A stretch of DNA of 17,425 nt, taken from contig JADGRT010000016.1 in NCBI GenBank assembly GCA_017880715.1, forward strand, positions 1-17,425, in the 5' to 3' direction. Positions 1 to 5,697 of this stretch are shown here, in pieces. A program made the position numbers and the translations under genes. A model generated the notes under the pieces. It did not search any database and was not told the origin of the DNA. It was given only the letters and a program-made list of their open reading frames with translations. This DNA comes from Verrucomicrobiia bacterium. Its GTDB lineage: Bacteria > Verrucomicrobiota > Verrucomicrobiia > Limisphaerales > UBA1319. Each line of letters begins with the position of its first letter. The first letter of the stretch is position 1.

Positions 1-240
1 GTAAACAGGGCCTCCAATGCTGCTTTACCGTTCAAAATCACCCACTCGAGGACGCGAAGAGCCACAATTGTTTCAGGAAAACGAGATTGTGCCGGATAGC
101 AGTGCGAAGACGCAGAGAGTTGGGAAAGCCAGCACATCCACTCGCTTGGTGAATGCCAAGTCCAGCCGCCAGCAACCCTATCTGACTCGGCTTTGCGGCT
201 TTGCGTCTCAGCGCCTTTGCGTTAACCTTCGAGTTTAGGT
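1..240. other. Non-coding left edge between the ABC ATPase gene and the window start
   Basis: I see no convincing gene here. A 73-codon plus-strand frame covers most of it but has no recognisable motif and runs through an inverted repeat. An ABC permease, the usual partner of the ATPase gene that ends at 241, does not begin on the minus strand in these bases. The only structure seen is the repeat at 104-222. Confidence 0.6.
104..222. repeat. Imperfect inverted repeat built of CTTTGCGN octamers
   Basis: Bases 191-222 read as four consecutive octamers, CTTTGCGG, CTTTGCGT, CTCAGCGC and CTTTGCGT. The left arm at 104-117 (GCGAAGACGCAGAG) matches the reverse complement of 199-212 at 11 of 14 positions. 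About 80 bp separate the arms. It lies just downstream of the minus-strand ABC ATPase gene, so it could form a transcript-end hairpin. It resembles an intergenic repeat family rather than coding DNA. The family identity is my inference. Confidence 0.55.
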
Positions 241-939
241 TTAATCCATCATCCGGTCGGCCAACTGCCCTTTGTTAAGGTATAGCGTGCGCGTGGCGCG
301 ATGCGAGGCGTGGGGATCGTGGGTGACCATGATGATGGTCTTGCCATGCTCATGATTCAACGCCTGCAGCAGCGCCAGGATTTCGTCACCTGACTTGCGG
401 TCCAAATCGCCGGTGGGCTCGTCGCAAAGCAGCAGGGTGGGATCGGTGACGATCGCCCGGGCGATGCCAACCCGCTGCTGCTCGCCGCCCGACAACTGCC
501 GGGGGTAATGTTTCGCGCGGTGCGCCAACCCCACTACTTCGAGCGCCGCCGCGACATGTCGTTTGCGTTCGGCGGCCGAAAGCGGCGTCAAGAGCAAGGG
601 CAAATCGACGTTGCGCTCGGCCGTCAGCGTCGGCATGAGATTGTATAACTGGAAAACCAACCCGACATGGCGTGCCCGCCAACCAGCGAGCCGGCGATCG
701 GAGAGATTATCGATGCGTTCTCCGGCTACCGTGATGGATCCAGCCGAGGGACGATCCAGGCCGCCCATTAAATGGAGCAAGGTGCTTTTGCCCGATCCGG
801 AAGGCCCCATCAGCGCCAGGAAATCGCCCGCGGGCACTTCCAGGCTCAGCTCGTGCAACACATGGATATCTTCCGAACCGCGGTGGAAAACCTTATCCAC
901 CGCTTCGACCCGCACGATGGCATGGTTGTCGTCGCTCAT
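241..939 (-). CDS. ABC transporter ATP-binding protein, MacB/LolD type
   Basis: This is the ATPase subunit of an ABC exporter of the MacB/LolD/FtsE class (232 aa), which hydrolyses ATP at the inner membrane to drive a permease working with a periplasmic adaptor. Visible motifs are Walker A GPSGSGKST (45-53), Q-loop Gln97 in VFQLYNLMP, signature LSGGEQQR (149-156), Walker B LLLCDEPTGDLD (169-180, catalytic Glu174) and H-loop His207. The Q-loop context and full single-domain length fit the LolD/MacB family. Its ATG overlaps the stop codon of the adaptor gene (ATGA at 936-939), so the two are translationally coupled. No permease follows inside the window: a non-coding stretch of at least 240 bp comes next. 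The substrate cannot be told from sequence; lipoprotein, antibiotic or peptide export are all possible. Confidence 0.93.
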   Translation of the reverse strand: MSDDNHAIVRVEAVDKVFHRGSEDIHVLHELSLEVPAGDFLALMGPSGSGKSTLLHLMGGLDRPSAGSITVAGERIDNLSDRRLAGWRARHVGLVFQLYNLMPTLTAERNVDLPLLLTPLSAAERKRHVAAALEVVGLAHRAKHYPRQLSGGEQQRVGIARAIVTDPTLLLCDEPTGDLDRKSGDEILALLQALNHEHGKTIIMVTHDPHASHRATRTLYLNKGQLADRMMD

Positions 940-2150
940 CGTTTTTCCCCGGTCACGCGCGCGCCCTCTTTCAGTTCGGCCGGGCCGTCCAGGACCACCT
1001 GGTCGCCGACTGCCAATCCATCGGAGATGGTAACTTCATCGTTGCGTCGCGCCCCGACAGTCACAGAACGGCGCGTCGCGGAACGCTTTTGCACCAACCA
1101 GACAAAGTCGCGGCCATTTTCCTGGCGCAAGGCGGCTTTCGGGATTACCAGGCCAGGCTTTTGGGCCGGCGTTTCGGTTCCACCCTGGAAGGCCACCTTA
1201 ACCCCCATGTCGGGCAGGATTTTTGGATCCAACTTTTCAAAACCGATGCGAACTTTGACCGTAGCCTTTTGTCGGTCGGCGGTGGGAATAATGGCGATGA
1301 CCTTGGCGGGCATTTGCCAATCCGGATAAGCGTCCAGCGTAGCCTGAACGCGCTGCTCCGGTTCGACCCGGCCGATGTAGCTCTCGTTGACGTCCACTTC
1401 GATTTCGATCGATTCCATATCAACGACCGTGCCGATGCCGGTGCGGGTAAAGCTGCCGCCGGCGGACATGGGCGAGATCATTTCGCCGGGCTGCGCGTTT
1501 TTGGAAATGATGATCCCGGAGAAAGGCGCGCGAATGATGGTGTCGTCCAGTTGCTGCGACCAGAGATCAACCTGGCTTTGAGCCACGCCAATCTCTTGCT
1601 GCTGGCGGTCCAAGCGGGCCTTCAGGGAACTCACGTCGGACTGGGCGCGATCGAGGTCGGACTGAGAGGAAATCCGGTTGTTGGCCAATTCACTAATGCG
1701 GCGCTGTTCGCGCTGGGCTTGTTCGATCAGCACCTTCGTTTCATCCAGGGAAACCTTGGCGACCACGAGCTGGGCCTCAGCCAGTTTCAGACTGGCGGTT
1801 ACATTGGAGGTGTCGAGCTTGGCAAGAATTGTCCCCTGCTGAACGCGCTGTCCTTCTTCGAACAGCACCTCGGTTACTTTGCCGGTGACTTTGGATGAAA
1901 CCGTCGCCTGCCGGCGGGCGGTAACGTAGCCGGACGCATTGAGGACAGTTTGGCGGCCGGCGGAGGCTGGCTCTCGGACCGTCGCCGTTCGCACCACCAC
2001 GGCTGAAGGCGCCAGGAATTTCCACGCCAGCCCCAGCGCAAGAACTGCCAGGCTGATTACGATCAGCCAACGACCGGCGTGGGAGTTGTTTGCCTGCGGC
2101 GCCGCCCGGTCAATGCGCAATGTTTCCAGCGTGTTTTTGTCGAGCCCCAT
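936..2150 (-). CDS. Efflux periplasmic adaptor (membrane fusion protein), MacA/HlyD type
   Basis: This 404-aa membrane fusion protein would link an inner-membrane ABC transporter to the outer membrane or periplasm. It has one N-terminal membrane anchor (about 27-46). Then come a first half-lipoyl strand region (about 82-113, with KVTGKVTEVLFEEGQRV), a long Gln/Glu/Arg-rich alpha-helical hairpin (about 114-203), the returning half-lipoyl (IIRAPFSGIIISKNAQPG, about 205-222) and a beta-barrel region (about 240-330). I chose the ATG at 2150. The same frame stays open to 2339, but those 63 extra codons carry no motif, and a promoter-like sequence lies at 2165-2195, which would exclude them. Its stop overlaps the ATPase start. 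The kinase gene ends about 190 bp upstream, so regulation by that two-component system is suggested by position only. Confidence 0.9.
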   Translation of the reverse strand: MGLDKNTLETLRIDRAAPQANNSHAGRWLIVISLAVLALGLAWKFLAPSAVVVRTATVREPASAGRQTVLNASGYVTARRQATVSSKVTGKVTEVLFEEGQRVQQGTILAKLDTSNVTASLKLAEAQLVVAKVSLDETKVLIEQAQREQRRISELANNRISSQSDLDRAQSDVSSLKARLDRQQQEIGVAQSQVDLWSQQLDDTIIRAPFSGIIISKNAQPGEMISPMSAGGSFTRTGIGTVVDMESIEIEVDVNESYIGRVEPEQRVQATLDAYPDWQMPAKVIAIIPTADRQKATVKVRIGFEKLDPKILPDMGVKVAFQGGTETPAQKPGLVIPKAALRQENGRDFVWLVQKRSATRRSVTVGARRNDEVTISDGLAVGDQVVLDGPAELKEGARVTGEKR

Positions 2151-2164
2151 ACGTTTGCCAGGTA

Positions 2165-2195
2165 ATAGTAAGCTTGCCGAGAACGACAAAGTCAA
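2165..2195 (-). promoter_or_regulatory. Candidate promoter of the adaptor/ATPase pair
   Basis: On the minus strand, a TTGACT -35 (2190-2195) is followed after 19 bp by TACTAT (2165-2170). CTTACT at 17 bp spacing is an alternative -10. Transcription would start only about 8-10 bases before the ATG at 2150, giving a near-leaderless message with no Shine-Dalgarno. It suggests the efflux genes have a promoter separate from the kinase gene. Confidence 0.4.
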
Positions 2196-2257
2196 GCCGC
2201 CGAACCCCCTGCCTAAGGCCCACGCGCGAAGCCGAGGCACATCGCTGCCTATTCGGA

Positions 2258-2278
2258 GGGGCGAGCTCCGGGAGCCCC
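2258..2278 (-). terminator. GC-rich hairpin downstream of the histidine kinase gene
   Basis: GGGGC at 2258-2262 pairs with GCCCC at 2274-2278, with further self-complementarity inside (CTCC/GGAG). It lies about 60 bases after the kinase stop codon on the minus strand and before the efflux promoter. No U-tract follows, so an intrinsic terminator is doubtful; it may only be a processing or pause hairpin. Confidence 0.25.
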
Positions 2279-2339
2279 ACTTCACTTTCCCCAACCCTAT
2301 CAGGACCTCGTTTAACTTGGCCCTCCGAGAATGGTGCAA

Positions 2340-3812
2340 CTACTTCCTCAACGCCCCACAAGAGCGTGCATCACCCTTCAGAACCAGGTCCACTTGCAGG
2401 CCGGAAGGTTGACGATTGCGGGCGGTAACACTGCCTTGGCAGGCTTCGACGCAGGTCTTCACAATGGCCAATCCCAAACCAGCCCCGCCGGTATCGCGGC
2501 TGCGCGAGGGCTCGCCCCGGAAGAACGGATCGAAGATTTGCTCCAAGGTTTCCGGGGGAACACCCGGCCCGGAATCGGCGACCGTCAGGGTGAGCTGGTC
2601 GCCGGTGGCGGCGGCCGAAATAACGACCGGTCCCGCCGCGCCCGCATACCCGAGCGCATTGCGAACCAGGTTGGCCAGCGCCCGGGCCAACAAATCCGGT
2701 TCCGCCAGCGCGTCAAGGGAATCGTCAACGAGCACCTGGATTTTCTGGCTGCCAGGCGCCTCGCGCTCGATGACGCGCCGGACGATGGCGGCGAGATTCA
2801 CCGGTTCCAGTTTGATCGACTTCTGCTGCAAACCCGCCTTCGAGAAGGAGAGCAGTTCGTTGACGAGGCTGGACACCTGCTGCACTTCTTCGCGGACATC
2901 TTCCACATAAGCCTGCTGTTTGTCGTCCGCCCGCTGTTCCAGGATGCCCAGCGCCACTTGCAGACGCGCGATGGGCGCACAGAGTTCGTGGGCGATGTCG
3001 CCCAAAAAACGTTTCTGACCGGTCACGAATCCGGCCAGTCGCACCGCCATGCGATTGATGGCTTGGCCAAGCCGGCCCAACTCATCGCGGCGCCCCGCTG
3101 GCACCTGCGTGTCAAACCGGCCTTCGGCAATCGCTTCAGTGGCATGGGTCATTTGCGTGATGGAACGTGTGATGCCCCGGACCAACGGAAACCAAAAAAG
3201 CAGCGAGAACAGCAGACCGCCAAACCCGGCCACCAGCCACGGCGTCGCCTCAAAAAATAACCCGCCGCCACGAAGGGAAGACGACATCGTCAACAGGGTC
3301 ACCGGTCCCAGCCGGCGCGGCTCGCGATCCGACGGCGGCAGCCACACGCCCATCCAATAGCGGCTGGGATGGATGGTATGCAGCATGAACTTAGGATGCG
3401 GTTCAACCGGGGCCGTAACTGGCGACCGATTGGGTCCCCGTCCCGGCGGCGGCCCTCGCCCCGGAAACAACCCTCTTCGTTCCGTAACTTTGGCCAGGAT
3501 TTCAGCGGGCAGCTCGATGGTTTCGCCGGCGACTTGCCGGCCGTCGCTGGCGAACAGATAGAATTGAATCTGGTAGGCGTCACGGAAGCGTTTAAGCACA
3601 TCGTTCCAGGCGGCGTTCGGCGTTGCGTTCAGTTCCGCATGGATGACCTCGCTGATGGCTTGGATGCGATCGCTGGCCTGGGTCATCAGGAAGGAACCCA
3701 TGCCCGTGCGAAACTGGATTTGAAACACGACGTAGAACGCCGCGCCCAGCACCAGCAGGTTCAAGAAAAACCAGACCAGGATTTTGGCGTAAAGTGGAAA
3801 GCGCAGGTTCAT
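2340..3812 (-). CDS. CpxA-like sensor histidine kinase
   Basis: This 490-aa inner-membrane sensor kinase would phosphorylate the response regulator encoded 4 bp upstream. It has TM1 (about 10-32), a periplasmic sensor domain (33-190), TM2 (about 191-212) and HAMP (about 210-262). The HisKA H-box is LGDIAHELCAPIARLQ with His275. The N-box is Asn385 in LVRNAL, the G1 box DSGPG starts at Asp413, and the G2 box is GGAGLGLAIV. The H-box and arrangement resemble CpxA. The sensor domain contains a Pro/Gly/Arg-rich stretch (117-131, PGRGPPPGRGPNRSP), unusual in a periplasmic domain and reminiscent of the Gly/Arg-rich secreted protein encoded divergently. A Cys three residues after the phospho-His (His-Glu-Leu-Cys) is also uncommon. 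The stimulus is unknown. Confidence 0.93.
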   Translation of the reverse strand: MNLRFPLYAKILVWFFLNLLVLGAAFYVVFQIQFRTGMGSFLMTQASDRIQAISEVIHAELNATPNAAWNDVLKRFRDAYQIQFYLFASDGRQVAGETIELPAEILAKVTERRGLFPGRGPPPGRGPNRSPVTAPVEPHPKFMLHTIHPSRYWMGVWLPPSDREPRRLGPVTLLTMSSSLRGGGLFFEATPWLVAGFGGLLFSLLFWFPLVRGITRSITQMTHATEAIAEGRFDTQVPAGRRDELGRLGQAINRMAVRLAGFVTGQKRFLGDIAHELCAPIARLQVALGILEQRADDKQQAYVEDVREEVQQVSSLVNELLSFSKAGLQQKSIKLEPVNLAAIVRRVIEREAPGSQKIQVLVDDSLDALAEPDLLARALANLVRNALGYAGAAGPVVISAAATGDQLTLTVADSGPGVPPETLEQIFDPFFRGEPSRSRDTGGAGLGLAIVKTCVEACQGSVTARNRQPSGLQVDLVLKGDARSCGALRK

Positions 3813-3816
3813 AAAC

Positions 3817-4587
3817 TCAGCCAGGTTCCAGGTCGGGATTGATCAACAGGTAGCCGGCGCTGCGAACCGTTTTGATGAAGCGCGGCACTTTGGGATCGTC
3901 TCCCAGCTTCTTCCTCAACGACGAGATATGCACGTCAATGGAACGGTCGTACACATCGTAGTTTCGCTGTGTAATCTCATCCAGAAGCTGCTCGCGTGAC
4001 TTGACCCGGCCGCGTGCGCGGGCCAGGGATTCCAGCAAATCGAACTCCACCGGCGTCAGCACCAGCGGCTGGTCGCCCAGCACGGCCACCCGTGATCCCG
4101 GATTCACCCGCAGCGCGCCCACGACAATTTCCGGTTCGTCGCCGGCCTCGCCCAGCGCAGCCGCCCGGGCGGTCCGACGCGTAACCGCCCGCAGCCGAGC
4201 CAGGAGTTCCCGGGTGGAAAAAGTCTTGGGCAGGTAATCGTCAGCCCCGATTTCCAGGCCCACAATCCGGTCGGCTTCTTCGCCGCGCGCCGTGAGCATC
4301 AGCACCGGCACATCCGAAGTGCGCCGCAGTTGTTTCAACACCTCGAAACCATCCATGCCGGGCAGCATGACGTCCAGGATGATGGCTTGGAACGGCTCGT
4401 TCGCCGCCCGTTCCAAGCCTTCCGGTCCGGTGTGCGCGCTTTCCACTGCATAGCCCATCGGTTCCAAATAATCCTTGATGAGCCGGCACAGCTTGCGGTC
4501 GTCATCAATCACCAACAGGCGAATCTTGGCATAGGCTCCGGAAATCGGAGCGATTCTCTCGCTGGCGCTAGGTTTGGACGATGACAT
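3817..4587 (-). CDS. CpxR/OmpR-family response regulator
   Basis: This 256-aa DNA-binding regulator would be phosphorylated by the adjacent kinase. The receiver domain (about 22-135) has the acidic pocket Asp28-30, phosphoacceptor Asp72 in LDVMLPGMDG, Thr99 and Lys121. The C-terminal winged helix (about 160-250) ends with the typical DVHISSLRKKLGD and KTVRSAGYLL segments, closest in style to CpxR. I chose the ATG at 4587. The frame continues upstream to 4785, but through an Arg-rich stretch that overlaps the divergent promoter region. Thr122 replaces the usual Pro after the conserved Lys (KTF for KPF). GTAAA repeats at 4667-4682 match the known CpxR-box form and suggest autoregulation. Confidence 0.94.
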   Translation of the reverse strand: MSSSKPSASERIAPISGAYAKIRLLVIDDDRKLCRLIKDYLEPMGYAVESAHTGPEGLERAANEPFQAIILDVMLPGMDGFEVLKQLRRTSDVPVLMLTARGEEADRIVGLEIGADDYLPKTFSTRELLARLRAVTRRTARAAALGEAGDEPEIVVGALRVNPGSRVAVLGDQPLVLTPVEFDLLESLARARGRVKSREQLLDEITQRNYDVYDRSIDVHISSLRKKLGDDPKVPRFIKTVRSAGYLLINPDLEPG

Positions 4588-4645
4588 GCTTGGCTTCGTT
4601 TTCCCGCCCGTGGACGGGTTTGGTCTGCGGTCAAGATACCGCGAT

Positions 4646-4673
4646 AAAATACGGGAAGCTGCAACTTTTACAA
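4646..4673 (-). promoter_or_regulatory. Candidate promoter of the response regulator/kinase operon
   Basis: On the minus strand, a TTGTAA -35 (4668-4673) and a TATTTT -10 (4646-4651) are separated by 16 bp. The -35 overlaps the proximal GTAAA box, so a bound regulator would contact or block RNA polymerase directly. The leader to the ATG at 4587 would be about 50 bases. There is no strong Shine-Dalgarno. Confidence 0.4.
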
Positions 4674-4715
4674 TTCCTTTACAATTTTCCCGGCTGCTCC
4701 ACACACAAGCTTTAC
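4667..4715. promoter_or_regulatory. Phased CpxR-type boxes in the divergent control region
   Basis: TTTAC (GTAAA on the minus strand) occurs at 4667-4671, 4678-4682 and 4711-4715. The start-to-start distances are 11 and 33 bp, so all three fall on the same face of the helix. The first pair reads GTAAAGGAATTGTAAA on the minus strand, which fits the established CpxR form of two GTAAA boxes with a short spacer. The third copy reads TTTACA and could double as a -35 for the plus-strand gene. Binding is inferred, not shown. Confidence 0.55.
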
Positions 4716-4720
4716 ATTGC

Positions 4721-4765
4721 CGGCGTCTGATGGGGTGTAGGCCAGACACCGGACGCCGATCAGAC
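4721..4765 (+). other. Two mutually exclusive stem pairs in the leader of the secreted-protein gene
   Basis: CGGCGTC (4721-4727) pairs with GACGCCG (4752-4758), and GTCTGAT (4725-4731) pairs with ATCAGAC (4759-4765). The left arms overlap by three bases, so only one stem can fully form. The block lies between the distal GTAAA box and the ATG at 4815. It may be operator dyads or alternative RNA stems; function unknown. Confidence 0.35.
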
Positions 4766-4814
4766 AAATAGCGACGGGCTGGCAAGAAAACAAAAACAAT
4801 TAAATCAAAACATC

Positions 4815-5357
4815 ATGAAAACCAAGATCTCTCTCATCGCTGGACTGGCCCTGGCCGTGTCGGCCATCACCCTTGCGGCCCAAACCCCGGCGCCTCAGCC
4901 GCCTCCGCCCTCCTCGACGCGCGGCCCGGCCTGGCGTTTGACTCCCGAGCAACAGGCTCAACGGCAAATTCAAGTCCAGACAACCCTTAACGACCTGCGC
5001 ACCAAGCGGGACAGCGGTACCCTGACCGCGGATGAAAAAAACCGGCTGGACCGTATGGAACAAGCTGGCGGTTTGTGCGTCAACGGGGTTCCCCGAGGCG
5101 CCGGCCGCGGGCGGGGCGCCGGGTTTGGTCCGCACGACGGCACCGGTCCGCGTGCGCAGGACGGAACTTGCCCGCTGGTTAAGCAGCCCGCAGCCGTAAC
5201 ACCCGCGCCGGGCGCCGGGCGAGGCCCTGGTATCGGCATGGGCTCCCGTGGGGGGCGTGGACGCGGCCAAGGCGGCGGGTTTGGGCTGCGCGATGGAACC
5301 GGTCCCCGCAGCCAGGACGGCACCGGCCCGTTATTGAATACGCCGCCGGCAAAGTAA
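4815..5357 (+). CDS. Secreted Gly/Arg-rich protein with LTxxQ-type motif, possible CpxP analogue
   Basis: This 180-aa protein is not recognised as a named family. Residues 1-22 form a signal peptide (KTK, then a hydrophobic core, then LAA before Gln). After a Pro-rich linker, LTPEQ (42-46) starts a charged helical segment to about residue 83 that contains a second LTADE. The C-terminal half is Gly/Arg-rich and carries a 19-residue motif twice (103-121 and 155-173, 15 of 19 identical) with the core DGTGPRxQDGTxPL. Cys88 and Cys119 are the only cysteines. LTxxQ is the hallmark of the periplasmic Spy/CpxP family, and the gene lies divergent to a CpxR/CpxA-like pair as cpxP does. Homology is unproven: only the motif and position agree. 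No Shine-Dalgarno precedes the ATG. An alternative is a cell-wall or metal-associated secreted repeat protein. Confidence 0.75.
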   Translation: MKTKISLIAGLALAVSAITLAAQTPAPQPPPPSSTRGPAWRLTPEQQAQRQIQVQTTLNDLRTKRDSGTLTADEKNRLDRMEQAGGLCVNGVPRGAGRGRGAGFGPHDGTGPRAQDGTCPLVKQPAAVTPAPGAGRGPGIGMGSRGGRGRGQGGGFGLRDGTGPRSQDGTGPLLNTPPAK

Positions 5358-5384
5358 ACGGCGCTCCACACACGCCAAAACGAG

Positions 5385-5428
5385 GAATGGTCTCCGAGCG
5401 GAGGCCATTCTTGGTTTGGATTATTTTT
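5385..5428 (+). terminator. Intrinsic terminator of the secreted-protein gene
   Basis: An 11-bp stem, GAATGGTCTCC (5385-5395) with GGAGGCCATTC (5400-5410) and one G-T pair, has a GAGC loop. It is followed by a T-rich tract ending in TTATTTTT. It begins 27 bases after the stop codon. The reverse strand has a weaker T-run, so it may partly stop convergent transcription from the tRNA side. Confidence 0.8.
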
Positions 5429-5537
5429 AACGCGGATGGGACCCAAACCGGTAAACATCGAACACTCAATCGGAGATTTGAAATCCCTTCAGCGAGAGGT
5501 GCTGCGGGATAAGGCCCCCAAGTCCAGCTATTATTAA

Positions 5538-5614
5538 TGGTCGGGGCGGTGAGATTTGAACTCACGACCTTCTGAACCCCATTCAGACGCGCTACCAAGC
5601 TACGCTACGCCCCG
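5538..5614 (-). tRNA. tRNA-Pro(GGG), CCA encoded
   Basis: On the minus strand this folds as a cloverleaf: acceptor CGGGGCG (starting at 5614) with CGCCCCG, D-arm with GGTAG, and anticodon stem TCTGA/TCAGA around loop ATGGGGT giving anticodon GGG (reads CCC/CCU). The T-arm is GTGAG-TTCAAAT-CTCAC. Discriminator A is at 5541 and CCA is encoded at 5538-5540. The four bases before the 5' end (TGGT) are complementary to the ACCA 3' tail, so the primary transcript could have an extended acceptor helix. A promoter is proposed at 5651-5678. Confidence 0.96.
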
Positions 5615-5650
5615 ACCAAAATCGCGCCGGCTGGCGCCGACACGCCGAGC

Positions 5651-5678
5651 ATCCTAGAGCGTCAAATGATGAATTCAA
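5651..5678 (-). promoter_or_regulatory. Candidate promoter of tRNA-Pro
   Basis: On the minus strand, TTGAAT (-35, 5673-5678) and TAGGAT (-10, 5651-5656) are 16 bp apart, about 37 bases before the mature tRNA 5' end. It begins about 20 bases past the stop codon of the upstream phosphatase gene. Confidence 0.5.
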
Positions 5679-5697
5679 CCCTTTTTGGAGCATTTTT

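Noticed and set aside
17..238. Plus-strand 73-codon open frame at the left edge
   Set aside because: No motif, no ribosome site, and it runs through the CTTTGCGN inverted repeat.
2151..2339. 63-codon N-terminal extension of the efflux adaptor
   Set aside because: It has no motif, precedes a normal membrane anchor, and contains a candidate promoter and a GC-rich hairpin.
2331..3260. Long plus-strand frame of 309 codons opposite the histidine kinase gene
   Set aside because: It is antisense to a kinase with all expected motifs in order; long antisense frames are common in GC-rich genes and this one shows no family signature.
4588..4785. 66-codon N-terminal extension of the response regulator
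   Set aside because: It is Arg-rich, lacks domain similarity and covers the GTAAA boxes and likely promoter.
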